A stretch of 64,000 nucleotides of DNA from Durusdinium trenchii (taxonomy: Eukaryota > Sar > Dinophyceae > Suessiales > Symbiodiniaceae): assembly GCA_963970005.1 (NCBI GenBank), contig CAXAMN010021984.1:623755-687754 (forward strand). Reading direction: 5' to 3'. Each line of letters opens with the position of its first letter. Positions within the stretch are counted from its first letter, which is position 1. Under the pieces are notes generated by a model, which saw only the letters and a list, made by a program, of their open reading frames with translations, was not told where the DNA came from and searched no databases. This document shows, one piece after another, positions 53,519 to 64,000 of the stretch. A program made the translations under genes and the position numbers.

Positions 53519-54633
53519 GTGGGGTCACGGCGCTTGTTGGCGTAGAAGTCGATGTTCCTCCAAGTCTTCTTGATGCCCTTGTTTTTCTTTTTGGGCTTGG
53601 ACTTCTTCCCCTTCTTTCCTTTTGATCCTTTTCCGCGGCCTTTGCTTTTGCCCTTCGCGGGAGGGGAGTACGACTCCGGCACCTCAAGCTGGGTCTCCTC
53701 TTCAGGGAGCTCGACGTCCTCTTCAGACTCCTCGGCCGCGGGGAAGGTCTCTTCTCCAGGCGGCTCTTCTGCCACCTCAAGTGAAGTCCCTTTGAACCTC
53801 TCGTTGGGGTCTCTGGTGTCACCGGGGCTGGAGGAGACGTCCTCTGGTATACGGTTTGGCGGGCTCCTCGATGGGGTCCTGGGCCTCCGGGTGCTGGGGG
53901 CCGCCTTTGGATGTAGCTCTTGGGAGTCTGAGCGATCCCGCCTCCTCCGCCTTGACCTGCCTCGTCGCCTCCTCTGCCTGGAAGTGTCTTCCTCGTCGTA
54001 ACCCCCCCGCCTTTGCCGGGGGAGTGGAGGCAACCTCTTGCCCTTGGGTACTGGTTTCTCGTCCTCCTCAACCTCAATGTCTGGCCGTGAACTGGCCGAT
54101 GTAGCTCCTTCACCGTCGGCAGCACCAGGTGTGACGGGTGTGGCCTGGAAAGGTCGCTGCTTCTTCTTGCGACCTCCGCCCTCGGAGGATTTCTCTTCTT
54201 CCTCCTTTTTCACTCCCGTTGGGCCAGGAGAGTCCTTCTCTGGAATAGGATCGCCTCGATCTCCTCCGTCTCCAGCCGGTTCTGCTGCCGGCTTGGGGGG
54301 TGTTGGGCCTCCGGGCCTCACCCCCCCGACTTGCCCGGCCCCTCCACTGCCTGAGGCCGCAGTGCCCCGAACTTCCAGGGCAATTTCCAGCAGCTGGGTA
54401 TATAGTCCCTCGATGTAGGGGCGGCACCGATCTCGAAGGAGCTGGCTGGTGTCGGCTCCAAACAACAGCCCTGCCACCTTGCGGAAAGTGACGCACAACC
54501 GGCACTCACAATCCGCAGGTGGGTGCGGCCCCCCCTCGCCAGGGGGGCCACGTTGCATCGCTGAAGCCAAACACACTGCGGATGAAAGAGAATTTAGGTC
54601 CGTTTCGTTTTTAAACCCGTGAACGTAACCCAT
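53497..54633 (-). CDS. First ORF of the YR retroelement: Arg/Ser- and Glu-rich protein
   Basis: 378 residues. Near residue 40 it has a CECRLC cluster followed by a helical segment (LLFGADTSQLLRDRC, then LYTQLLEIALEVRG). The rest is low complexity: Gly/Pro-rich, an Arg/Ser block (RQRRRRGRSRRRRRDRSDS), an acidic block (EESEEDVELPEEE) and a Lys-rich tail. No enzyme domain is seen. Position and charge pattern fit an RNA-binding accessory protein encoded ahead of Gag. ATG at 54,633 is the first in frame. Its stop (TGA at 53,497-53,499) overlaps an in-frame ATG of the Gag-like ORF as ATGA. Confidence 0.6.
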   Translation of the reverse strand: MGYVHGFKNETDLNSLSSAVCLASAMQRGPPGEGGPHPPADCECRLCVTFRKVAGLLFGADTSQLLRDRCRPYIEGLYTQLLEIALEVRGTAASGSGGAGQVGGVRPGGPTPPKPAAEPAGDGGDRGDPIPEKDSPGPTGVKKEEEEKSSEGGGRKKKQRPFQATPVTPGAADGEGATSASSRPDIEVEEDEKPVPKGKRLPPLPRQRRGGYDEEDTSRQRRRRGRSRRRRRDRSDSQELHPKAAPSTRRPRTPSRSPPNRIPEDVSSSPGDTRDPNERFKGTSLEVAEEPPGEETFPAAEESEEDVELPEEETQLEVPESYSPPAKGKSKGRGKGSKGKKGKKSKPKKKNKGIKKTWRNIDFYANKRRDPTWRRSAQ

Positions 54634-54640
54634 ACACCCT

Positions 54641-57600
54641 TGAGTCCATTGCGCCGTCCGGTCCGCTCATTGCGCATTACCAAGCAACGTACTCATCGAG
54701 AAGCCGAACCTTCAGGGGTCAGTGAACGTGGGTCTTTCTGATACAACTGATGGCGGCATTTGGTTGGCCATGTTCTCCGGGAGACTCATTTAGGATTGGA
54801 GTGTGGTCAAAATAACAAAAAATAACAAAAAGGATCCTGTGACATGGAGGGAAGTGGAGCATGTGGCGTGTGCTCACACGAGCCGAGGCCACACACTTAC
54901 ATCACTTACGCAATATTACGCAATCCAACACATCTTACTTCCAGCTGCTTCATGCTTCTGAGTTGACCGGGAGTTCTCACCTGTTCAGCGTTCTTTCTCA
55001 CTCTTCACCCTCGCCATGTTGGCTCTCCCAGCTCATTGGGGGGCATCGTTGCTGGAGTTCAGTTCGGTGCCCGAGATCCATGGAGATCCCCGGATGGTTC
55101 ACCGAACCTCTCGGTGACCATTTGAGAGTTTTGGAGTTTTTCGTGGGTGAAGACACAATCCCTCAACCTCTCGGTGACCTGCACGTGATCCACTCAATTT
55201 CTCGGGTAGGTGTTGATCCTCTCACTCCTCTTTGACGAAGGTCTGTGATCAATCTCATGAACAACCATGGTCCAAAAAGCCAGATTCGAGGCTTCAGGGT
55301 CCAGCAAGAGCCGAATCGGATTTCCATGCTGCGAAAGTCCAGGTTGCAATGCTAGCACCAGGAAAGTCCGTCCGAAGTGGACCTGATGTGACCTAATACT
55401 TCAGCAAACCGGATCTGATTCGATCTCGTTCTTGCTTCGTAAGTCTAGACCAAAGGAAAGTGATACTCCACTCGTCGTAGCTCAGCGAATTTGTGCTCCT
55501 AAAATAGCACCACCCTGGAGTCTTTCTGTTGATCTCAACTATCCCACTGATGCCCACTCCTACAACCTCCTCGACGACACCCATGTCACTCGGAATATCT
55601 GGGCCGCCAAGATACATGTTCTCAAACCAGCTCACTTTCCCTGAGTTGATCAGATGCTGAGCACCACACGCGCTGATGCTACACTCACGCAGTTGGGGTC
55701 CCCAAAGCCTCTCCCAAGGAGACCCAACAACAGCACCGGTCTTCATACCAAAGCCGCCCGGTTTATACCAAAGCCGACCGGTTTTTATTGTGAACCATTC
55801 GAACCTCCAATGCGTGCGTTCTCCACTGACTACAAACTATATACCAGGCTACCAGCTGTGCTAGCAGTGATTCAGTCCACCAAAAGTTGCACTAATCTCC
55901 GCCTAGTGGCGTTCCAGGTAGTCAATAATGCCAACAGCCATGCGCAAACCATAAGGGTCCTGAGAGTGAGGCAGTTCCACCAGTTTTCGGATGCCCCCAA
56001 GACTGCCAAGGCTTCGTATTGCAACGCTCTTACTGTAACTTTTTATACAAATTCTATCTCAAAACAACCAGAGTAATGATTTAAGAATCCTTTGGCTGGG
56101 GCACTACTAGCTGGTGAGCAACTGGCAATCATTGAGTCCATTGTATAATTATATACTGTAATTTTATGAATCTGGCAAACAAGGAGCATGCACGACCCGA
56201 CGATGCCCATCGATTCAGCCACTAGTGAACTCAGCAATGAGACGCTTGAAGATGCTTGAAGTATCAAAGCAACATAAGGACCCATCCGAGAGCATCCGTG
56301 TTTCTGCATCTGTCGTTTGGGCAAAGTCTTGAACCCCGTCCGTATCCAAGATCAATGGCCATCGCGGCTTGTCATCACAGAAGCACCTAGGCTCTTTACG
56401 AGACTTCGGGTGACTTGAATGGCAGTTTCGGTTGTCCGGAAATCCTCCAACATCACTAAAATCGCCAACATGTGGCTGGATGACATTCTTATGATGTCAT
56501 GATGACCAATGTTTGCTACAAATTGAGTAGATAACGAATTATATATTTACACGCCGCATGCCAAATTGAATCCCGATATACCTGCAGTATAGCATTTCTT
56601 ATTTTTCTTGATATGTTTCTTGTGTACTCTGGCCGTTGTCCCTGCTACATTGTAAGATATTGTAGGATCGCCATCGAATCCTTCCATTTGGCCAAGAAAC
56701 ATGGAGCTAAAGAAACGTGGCTCCTCCCACAAAACAATCTGTTTTGACTCAACCCAACAGCTATACCTATACCTTTCAAATACAAGCAACATGCAGCTCA
56801 AATTACGCCAATGTGGATCAACTTGAATCAGGCTTGGGCACTTCCGTGTGTTGCCGCGCTCGTAAGGCAGTAGGAAGAGTGAGTAGTCCGTCATCTGTTC
56901 ATTCTTCAGCATCTCTGAATCCTGTCAGCACAACAGGAGCCGTGGTCTAGGGGCTCGTTTCACACTCTGCAGTTTCACGTCTTCACCATGCGCTGCCCTT
57001 GATGGGCGTCGAAATCAATGACTCCTCAAAGTGGCAGAGTTCCAACCCATCGTCCGTTCGCGGAAAAGAACCATCCCGGCCCAGGGTCCAGCTGCAAGGT
57101 TCGAGCCGCTTCTTTCGACCCGCAATATGCCAAGCGCATCCCTGTGGGAAAGAGCGACACAAAGCCAGCCTTGGACAAGTTCCAGTGTAACCGGTGGTTC
57201 CGTTCAATCGATGCAAATCCGATAGCCTCTCACACAAGCATCGCAAACCTCTAGTATTTGATATGTCTGTATTGTATTGGAAGTTCGTTTAGGCACAATC
57301 ACACCCATAAATAAGGTGTTGTAGATAGTGTGAAGATGTGTGAAGGAACCCAAACACTCATGGACCAAAATATTGGCGGGACCCTTACGGGACAAATCTA
57401 CCGTCTTTGAAGCAAGTGGGCACTTCCCCATTGAATGTGTCAGGACCTTTGGCACTGACTTCTGATGATAATGGATGTTGCTGTTGGACCCTCATATGTG
57501 TGAGTCTGCAAAGAAATCTGCAAGTGAAGGAGATCCCCACATGTTCCAAGTAAATCTGAGACATAAGGGAAGCATACTGCTAGACTGCTTGCTAAGCCTG

Positions 57601-58739
57601 CATCCGCACCTGGACTCTCTGGTGTCTCCCGGACTCCTGGCCCACTGAGTCCACTGATCAAAGCTCCACCTCATCTGTCTGTTGTTACTCGCCGAAGAAA
57701 CATCCTTCCGATGCCACACTTGAGCGCTGCCAAGACCCTTCTTCGAGGCGAAGGTCTTGCCTCAATGGCGCGGCCACGTGCCGACCCGCCCGCCACCATT
57801 CTGACCCACCTGGTGACCTGGTCATGACGGAGTGCTCCTTGTGCTGCTACGGAAGCATGGTGTGCTCACATTTAAAAGAACAACACATTCACACAAGTGT
57901 TTTTATGATGGTAAACCCACCCATCTCGCGTCCCCCGACGTTTTTACAGATATAGAAAAGGTGAAGAACTGCATGGTATGTGCATCTTGTAAAAAGCAAA
58001 ACCACATGTCCTATTATAGATATCATTTGTCTATATATACAGGACTTCTGCCATGACTGCCATATTTATTTGCCACTTCACCTTCTTCCTGCAAATCAGT
58101 CAGACATCAAAGGGCAAATCAAAGGGCAAAAAAGTGTATTCAATAGGAGGTCCAACCAATGGGTTTTGGATGGTTTTGGTACATTCCTTCTTCCAGGAGG
58201 TCTGCCTGATCGAAATCCCCAACCCAACTGTTTTCCAACCCGAAACCTTGAACTGCCGAACTGCTCGGCCAAGAGCACCGAATTGCCCCCCATCCAATTT
58301 CGAGTGGCCATCACGAAGGCCGGTGAACTTGGGGCCTTTCAAATCCTGGTCAGGACCAATGACAAGAGGCCCTTCCTATGTCAGGGTCCAATGTCTTGAA
58401 CAGATCATGCAATTCATGCAACATGTGTATGTCAACAGGGCATTGTCTGTTTGACTTGGCTCTCGGACTCCAAGGCCCGTCACACAAACAGGGTGACGTC
58501 ACAGACTCGGTGCCAGTGATTACAGTTGGCTGAGGGAGCTTGGCATCTTCAAGGACCGTGCATACGACCCTTACATACGAACCGTGCCCTCAATAGCCTG
58601 GAAGTCAATCTGGTCGTCATCGTCCTGCGCGCCGGCCATTTTAGCGACATTTGGATACGGTGGAAACCTGTTTTATTGGTGATCTGTTTAGCAAACACCC
58701 TACAGTATACAGTCCATGCATATCACGTAGAAGCGTATG
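54641..58739. other. Intergenic stretch to the right of the YR retroelement
   Basis: No gene recognised. The 5' end of the retroelement lies somewhere in the first few hundred bases but shows no terminal repeat I could find. Frames at 55.65-56.08, 57.98-58.45 and elsewhere have no domain. There is a local near-duplication (aagccgcccggttt / aagccgaccggttt at about 55,750-55,785). Confidence 0.35.
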
Positions 58740-58798
58740 AAGATGGATGGATGGATGAATGGATGGATGGATCGATAGATAGGTAGACAATGGTAGAT

Positions 58799-58830
<32 letters not shown>

Positions 58831-58870
58831 ATAGATAAATAGATAAATAGATAAATAGATAAATAGGTAG
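58740..58870 (+). repeat. GATG/GATA tetranucleotide microsatellite
   Basis: A compound tetranucleotide array: about seven GATG units (with one GAAT and one GATC variant), a short spacer, then about ten GATA units passing into alternating GATA and AATA. The Tyr/Leu/Ile/Ser-repeat frames on the minus strand are artefacts of this array. Confidence 0.92.
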
Positions 58871-60897
58871 ATAGATATGGAAATAGATACTTTAAAAAAA
58901 GCAATAACAGAAATATTAGATCGCAAACCTCCCTCTTCAGAAGCAACATTGATCTTCAAGGACCGTCTGCGGACATTGCGGACAGGCGGTCGGGACCAAC
59001 TCACCCCCTCAGTCCTTTAGCTGAAAATAGCTTCCTTAGATGCGAAGCATGAGGCAACTCATCAAATACATACCAAGTCTCTACTCTGCATGGTGACCAG
59101 CAAATAACACACTCTCATGGACAAAGAAAGTGAGTTCTCCAAGACTCTCTTTACAGTCGCAGCTCTCACATCTATGTCTTTGCTTGTCGACATCGAAACC
59201 CAACTGGTCGAGCCCATACCTGGTTGACTCGTTCCTGAAGGCCAATGGCCATGCAAAAAATAACATTTGATGAAGAACCAAAAGGTTGAGACCAATTCTG
59301 GTCTGTAAGTCCAACCATCTACGTGAGCTTACTTACGTTCATGTTTGGGAGAGCAAGACTAGAAAAGTCCCACCGGACAATGCTATGAGACGGCCAAATG
59401 CCCCACAAGAAGACATATGAAGACTATACGGGAACTGTCGTCATGAATTTCCCGTCAGCTGAGGCATACGTCGCTACGTCGCTCGTCGGCTTTTCGGACC
59501 GAGAAACGCTGTTGGCCTGGAAGTTCGATCTTTCGCATCACCACCCTGGGCTGAGCTGGAGCGGATGTGCAAACAGTTCGTTCTTGATTCTCCGTCATCG
59601 AACAAACGCGTGGGTCCCAGTACGGGTGCCTCTTTCTGACTTTAGGACCCTTTGGTTGAATGGACCCTACCGACGGTGTGCGTCCGAGGTGGGTGTCTTG
59701 GGGTCAGATGTCTTGGGTCACGTCGATGTCCAGGAAAAGAGTTCGTGTTGCCACGGTCTATGCCCAAGGCATTTTCCTTTTTTTTCAACCGCATTGGTGA
59801 TGATGTTTCATGTTTCATATCCCTTCATGTCCCTTCAATTCTCATGATGGGCCAGGTTGACTGAAATATGATGCAACATGTGCACATGCTAATTAATATG
59901 GAAGTGCCAGGGCATTCCCTAGCAATCCCCCTTCTAAGAGTCTAGGCTCCCCAACATTCAAAACAACAGGGTGACTTTTTATAGTTTGATGTTGCAAACA
60001 ACATCAATCAATGATAGAGAATTCGGATCACCACTTCCCCAAATGCCACTTGATCATCAGTCGCCCCCAATGCGAAAATCCAGGGCACCAATGCACACGT
60101 TTGCCAGGATGAACAGCATCTGGAATGTCGAGGACTGCGCAGATTGGAGCCACCCTGGAAGGGTGAATGACAAAGACATTCCTTCGGATCTGCAGATCCG
60201 AATATCCAAAATCCGTCCCTGTATTGAATGAGACCAAGATTACTAAAGCAATCTAACACTTAAGTTACGACTTACTACTGTCACATTTACCATCTACAAT
60301 CTATTTCACCAGGATTCACCACCATTCAAACAAACACCCAACCTGCCAACTATCCTAATTAAGCAAACAAATAGAACCTATAAATCCAAGGCACGCTGTC
60401 TTGAAGCAACCAGCATTATCTCGATCTTTCTCTCCGATGCTCGTTGCAAAGTTTGGAATGACCTTGAGGATAAAGGCATGGACGCACCCAGGATAGTCCG
60501 TCCGTCTCCAAAATCGCAATTACACTGGCCCACAATCCACTTTTGGACACGACAACACACACCTGTTCCTCAAAAAATCCTCAATGTGTAAACTGTCATC
60601 TTTTTGCTGCGGCACTTTTCTGCACGGGATGACCGCGTTTCCACAATACTAGATGATGTTGCTGGAGTTACAGTGGCCCCTAGTTGAGATAAATTAAACA
60701 AATATCAGCAAATGATACTCGCCAACTTAGAGAAAAGTACAAACAAATGAGGGATGAATGACGATCAATTCTCTTCTGAATGGAATTTCTATGAATTTAT
60801 TGTACCCCTGAAACTCTTGGCCAAACTTGGATGCCAGCATATTTTGTCTTCAGGATTTGTCCCTAGAGCTCTCGGGGAGTAGCTGTCTGGTCCCTCC
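58871..60897. other. Intergenic stretch, no recognised gene
   Basis: Short frames only. The plus-strand frame at 59,398-59,847 has ordinary composition in its first two thirds (NFPSAEAYVATSLVGF) but no splice support or domain, and it ends in simple sequence. Confidence 0.35.
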
Positions 60898-61290
60898 TTA
60901 TAGCCCTGCATGGAGATCCAAGAGAAATGTCAGGTCCATTGGTTGGCAGGGAGCTTCGCGTACAAGGAAAGGATCTTCTTCCTCCTTACAAGGGCCAAAG
61001 AATGCCTTTTGTGGAGTACCAGACACAACACTTGAACCAACATATTGCTTGCAGAATTGCAGAATATAGTATTCTTGCTGAGCTCCTCCATCATAAAAGT
61101 GCACTTGTTAGGCAGAAGGCAAAAGGTAGCCTCATGCAGCACTTCTGTTTGCCATCCATCCGATTCTGCGATGCACTCCTGTAGATTCTTCAGGATAAAC
61201 CGCCGCAGGTTCGTCACGATGGCCGCGCCGCTCTTCCTGAGGGTCATTCGTGAAGCGTCCGCCAGGCGTATGCCCATGACCGTTTCTTTG
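60898..61290 (-). other. Coding-like minus-strand stretch, possibly a decayed or split gene
   Basis: Minus-strand frames here look protein-like but change frame in the middle. The first is ETVMGIRLADASRM, then TNLRRFILKNLQECIAESDG (61,280-61,140). The second is HFYDGGAQQEYYILQFCKQY, then KEEEDPFLVREAPCQP (61,104-60,898), preceded by a pyrimidine-rich stretch ending in aacaag. Either a very short intron or a frameshift separates them. No family is recognised. Confidence 0.25.
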
Positions 61291-62075
61291 ATGAGATGGT
61301 GTGTGTTGGGGATCTCCCTGTTCTAACAGACTCTTATTTGGTCGTGACATCAAGCAAACACGAACACCGCGAGGCCTTTCCTTGAAAACCTCATGAGCAT
61401 AACTATTTGCCGCATGGAACATTGGCTCTCAATTGCTCTCTTGATCTCTTTTGCTAGACCGTTTGTTCTATATATTTGTTCTTATGTGTTTGATCTCCTT
61501 CCAATCTCGCCCCCAGGCAGTAGCGGTTCAACATGTCGACATGGCTACACCAACACATGCACGTTCCGATTCCAAGCCGCTCTTGGCTATTAGGGGCTGA
61601 GGCCAGTAGGTTAGTAGGTGAATCGAACCGACTTCACTGCTGCGACGATTCAGGGAACAACCTGTCGACAGGTCAAGTGGCCCCACAGCATCCATCTTCA
61701 TCTCCGATTGCTTCTTGACATCCTGTCTTGGGCCAAGCGAGCATCACCAGTGTCAAGTCTTGGTTTGGATCTCAACAAAAGCAGAAAAAAGAAGAGCCTG
61801 CCATTAAACCACAACTAATGCCACTGAACATCACACATGGCAACATCGGCAAGCAAAAGACATTCAAACAAATGACCCCCAATCACAAATGCAGTGACAG
61901 AAATGCCTCTAAGACAAATAAAAGAAGGAAACAAATGGAAGAAACCAAATGGCCAAAAGGTTTCCAATGACCCATGTCCGTGGCACAAGTGTCAAGGTTT
62001 CACCGCTCGCTCTTACATGTCTTGCCCATGTCATACTATGAAGGGCGAGGTTCGGGTGTTGTTTGAAAGCGTCCT
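61291..62075. other. Intergenic stretch, no recognised gene
   Basis: Nothing supported beyond a Lys/Asn-rich plus-strand frame at 61,728-61,970 and a short inverted repeat cctgtcgacagg near 61,660. Confidence 0.4.
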
Positions 62076-62170
62076 TGCTCCTAGTAATTAGCGATGCCAG
62101 GAGCCGCTAGTAGCTTCTTGTTCCTAGTAGTAAGGCAGGAGCCCCTAGTAGCGTCCTTGCTCCTAGTAGT
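62076..62170 (+). repeat. ACTAGT-family dispersed repeat locus
   Basis: Forward units of the 'cgtccttgctcctagtag' and 'cttcttgttcctagtagt' kinds with the 'aaggcaggagcccctagtag' spacer, four copies. Belongs to the spacer-containing subfamily seen at 5.3, 6.35, 28.7 and 30.4 kb. Confidence 0.85.
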
Positions 62171-63220
62171 AAAGCTCTTGCTGAAAACTACTCCCCGTCT
62201 TTGACCCGGCACCTCCAACAGATCTTTGAGGCTTGCCACATCGCAGACCTGCTGGGAATCCCAGAGGCAGCAGCAACAAACACAGTCAACATGGACTATG
62301 CATATTCATACATATATATAATGCACATTGACATGCAAATTATTTGTTCAGTTTCAAATGCGCATCTCGGTCGAGTCATTGTTTGACATAGTTGAACACA
62401 TTTCAACACCGACCAACAGCAAACAACAAGCAAGATCGCAGATCTGCGGAAAAGCATGGACAAGCCCTTTGCGTGTGACTTTCCAGAATGGGATCTTATG
62501 TTGAACGACTTGGCACTGATCCTCGTTTAACAAAACTCCAAACATGCCCAAACGTGCCAAATGGAACGTGAGCGTCACCGTGATATTCCGACCAATTAAG
62601 CCCCCTGTGCTCATTATAAGCAGCAAAAGATTGGTCCGTCTTTTTGCTCATTATGGCTTTGGGCTTCTTGGGTTTCTGAGGAAAACGTTTGGTCTTGGCA
62701 TGGTCCTGGCACCACATCCCTCTGTGGGAGACACACACACAGAGAGAGTGGGACTCCACCTTCAAAGAAGCAAAGGCCGCCAAGCCAAATCAAATGGATC
62801 AAATGGGTCATAATTTGGCAGCTCTGTCCGCTATTGTGAGAAACGACCGGGGCACGAAGTCTTCAGCTGTAGAGTGACCTTGCGACAAATACCTGCTTGC
62901 AAATCTTTTGTGAGAAGGGGGTGCATGGGGATGCGGCGGGAGGGCTACAAAGCTCACTCACACTTATTGAATGCATCATGGAGTTTAATGGTTTTTGATT
63001 AGCTCAATGAAAACAAATGAACACCTAGTCATTTCAATTCTCAGAGCCATGCAATTCAATTGGACTCTATGGATTTCAACTGGCGGGATGCTTAAAACCT
63101 CCACTTTTCCTGCTTGCTGTCCAAATCAAGTCTTGGGCAACCTTCCTGGGTGGAAGCTTGACTGTGCACTTCAGCCCGTGCTGGCTGCAGATTACGGTGG
63201 TTTCCTTTGCTGCTGTTGCC
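62171..63220. other. Intergenic stretch, no recognised gene
   Basis: Only short frames. A small (AC)n(AG)n run lies at about 62,729-62,747. Confidence 0.4.
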
Positions 63221-63224
63221 ATGG

Positions 63225-63462
63225 CTGGTGACTGGAGGAGATCAAAAGGGAGATCACACTCCCGGAAAAATGGCATGGCAAGGAGAAGAAGGTGAAATCC
63301 AGGATGCAGTTCTGCCAGATGTTGAGCAGCCACCAGAAACACCAGCAGGTGCAAGCCCTTCAGCTATGGCTGGGGAAGCACCAAAAGCAGCGCCTGCAAT
63401 ATCCAACCATCTTGACAGTGCCGAGCCTTTGGAAAAAACTCTTAAAGCTTGCTTGTTTTAGT
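63225..63462 (+). CDS. Putative exon, Lys/Gln-rich hypothetical protein
   Basis: A plus-strand stretch open in two frames. The more protein-like one reads EIKREITLPEKWHGKEKKVK, then MQFCQMLSSHQKHQQVQALQ and LWLGKHQKQRLQYPTIL, an amphipathic, basic segment that may be a helical domain. The competing frame is Pro/Ala/Glu-rich. No clear acceptor or donor could be fixed, and no family is recognised, so it remains a lead only. Confidence 0.22.
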
Positions 63463-64000
63463 TGTGCGGGATTTTACGTATGCAATGAAAGGGGCAACTC
63501 TGGGGGTTCACTCTAGGTACAACATGTTCTCCCACATTTTCTAGACTGCAGTGTGCCACACAGTTGCTAAGGATGGTGGTATCGGAACAAGGGGACCAAA
63601 GAGTCATCCAAATGCCTGGGATCAGGTGGATTGGCCATACTTGAGAGGAGGGAGACACGAAAGGTAGGACAACGGGAAGAGAAGAGAACGCGAGAGGCAG
63701 GAACAAAAATGCAATGATCGACATGGTGATTTATTTTTTTTTCGGAGGCGACCTTTCGTACATATATGTTCATATGCACTTTAAATGTTCAAACCATGTG
63801 CTCTCGAAATGTTCAAAAAGATTCTTAGGAAAACAAACTTGCCCCATGGCTCAGATCATCGGTGAGCATTGAATCGGAACATCATAGGATTTGAACTATC
63901 CTGAAACCATAAGAGGCTCACGAAGACGCTCCCCAGGAGAGAATTGACGTGCTTCACAGAACACCTTTCGTGATTCGAATTTCATATTCACTCTTTCTGA
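63463..64000. other. Window end, nothing recognised
   Basis: Short frames without signature; a run of T (63,731-63,741) and AT-rich stretches. No repeat of the ACTAGT family reaches the right edge. Confidence 0.4.

Larger units (their letters stand above)
47484..54640 (-). mobile_element. DIRS-like tyrosine-recombinase retroelement carrying a DNMT3-like methyltransferase
   Basis: Seven kb of tightly packed, overlapping minus-strand frames: a basic/acidic low-complexity ORF, a Gag-like ORF, a pol leader, reverse transcriptase, C5-cytosine methyltransferase plus RNase H, and tyrosine recombinase. RT and RNase H together with a recombinase instead of a DDE integrase define YR retrotransposons (DIRS, Ngaro, PAT, VIPER groups), which integrate through a circular intermediate and leave no target duplication. 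The element is GC-richer than its surroundings. Its 5' boundary is not visible and its 3' end is lost at the gap, so terminal repeats could not be identified. Classical DIRS elements carry an adenine (Dam-type) methyltransferase; here a cytosine enzyme sits between RT and RNase H. Confidence 0.85.

Noticed and set aside
51546..54125. 859-residue minus-strand frame over the Gag region
   Set aside because: Most of it is an Arg/Gly/Pro-rich shadow of the Gag-like ORF and the ORF before it in GC-rich DNA. Only the last 191 codons (from 52,121), outside those ORFs, look real and are annotated separately.
58641..59004. Frame rich in Tyr/Leu/Ile/Ser repeats resembling a repetitive membrane protein
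   Set aside because: It is the tetranucleotide microsatellite GATA/GATG read on the minus strand.

Overview
The window looks like nuclear DNA of a dinoflagellate, most likely a Symbiodiniaceae-type alga. The reasons are: most of it is mid-GC non-coding sequence with scattered, exon-sized coding-like stretches and no operons; it holds two large retrotransposons of kinds known from dinoflagellates; the 5' end of one carries a doubled copy of the last eight bases of the dinoflagellate spliced leader; and a short ACTAGT-centred repeat family recurs about every 4 kb. I saw no rRNA, tRNA, CRISPR array or bacterial-type gene.

Layout. From 1 to about 32.1 kb the DNA is mostly intergenic, with repeats, microsatellites and weak minus-strand exon candidates (8.9-14.4 kb, 22.9-23.1 kb). 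From 32,169 to 39,094 lies a complete plus-strand LINE bounded by a 16-bp target-site duplication and ending in poly(A). It encodes a zinc-ribbon/coiled-coil ORF1 and a very long ORF2 whose order is ubiquitin-specific-protease-like domain, AP-type endonuclease, reverse transcriptase, zinc knuckle, poorly conserved RNase-H-like region and Cys clusters. ORF2 is broken by one in-frame TAA. From 40.87 to 41.39 kb is an A-rich/T-rich snap-back tract. At 42.8-44.4 kb minus-strand exons include one pair that splices in phase.

From about 54.6 kb down to a 10-N assembly gap at 47,474-47,483 lies a minus-strand tyrosine-recombinase (DIRS-like) retroelement. Its order is a basic low-complexity ORF, a Gag-like ORF, a pol leader, reverse transcriptase, a DNMT3-like C5-cytosine methyltransferase fused to RNase H, and a tyrosine recombinase. 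The rest, to 64 kb, is intergenic with microsatellites, one more repeat locus and weak exon candidates.

How the parts work together: each retroelement combines its own replication enzymes with a captured host-type regulatory enzyme, a deubiquitinase fold in the LINE and a cytosine methyltransferase in the DIRS-like element. The USP-bearing LINE is the best candidate here for an undescribed system. DNMT-bearing dinoflagellate retrotransposons have been described before.
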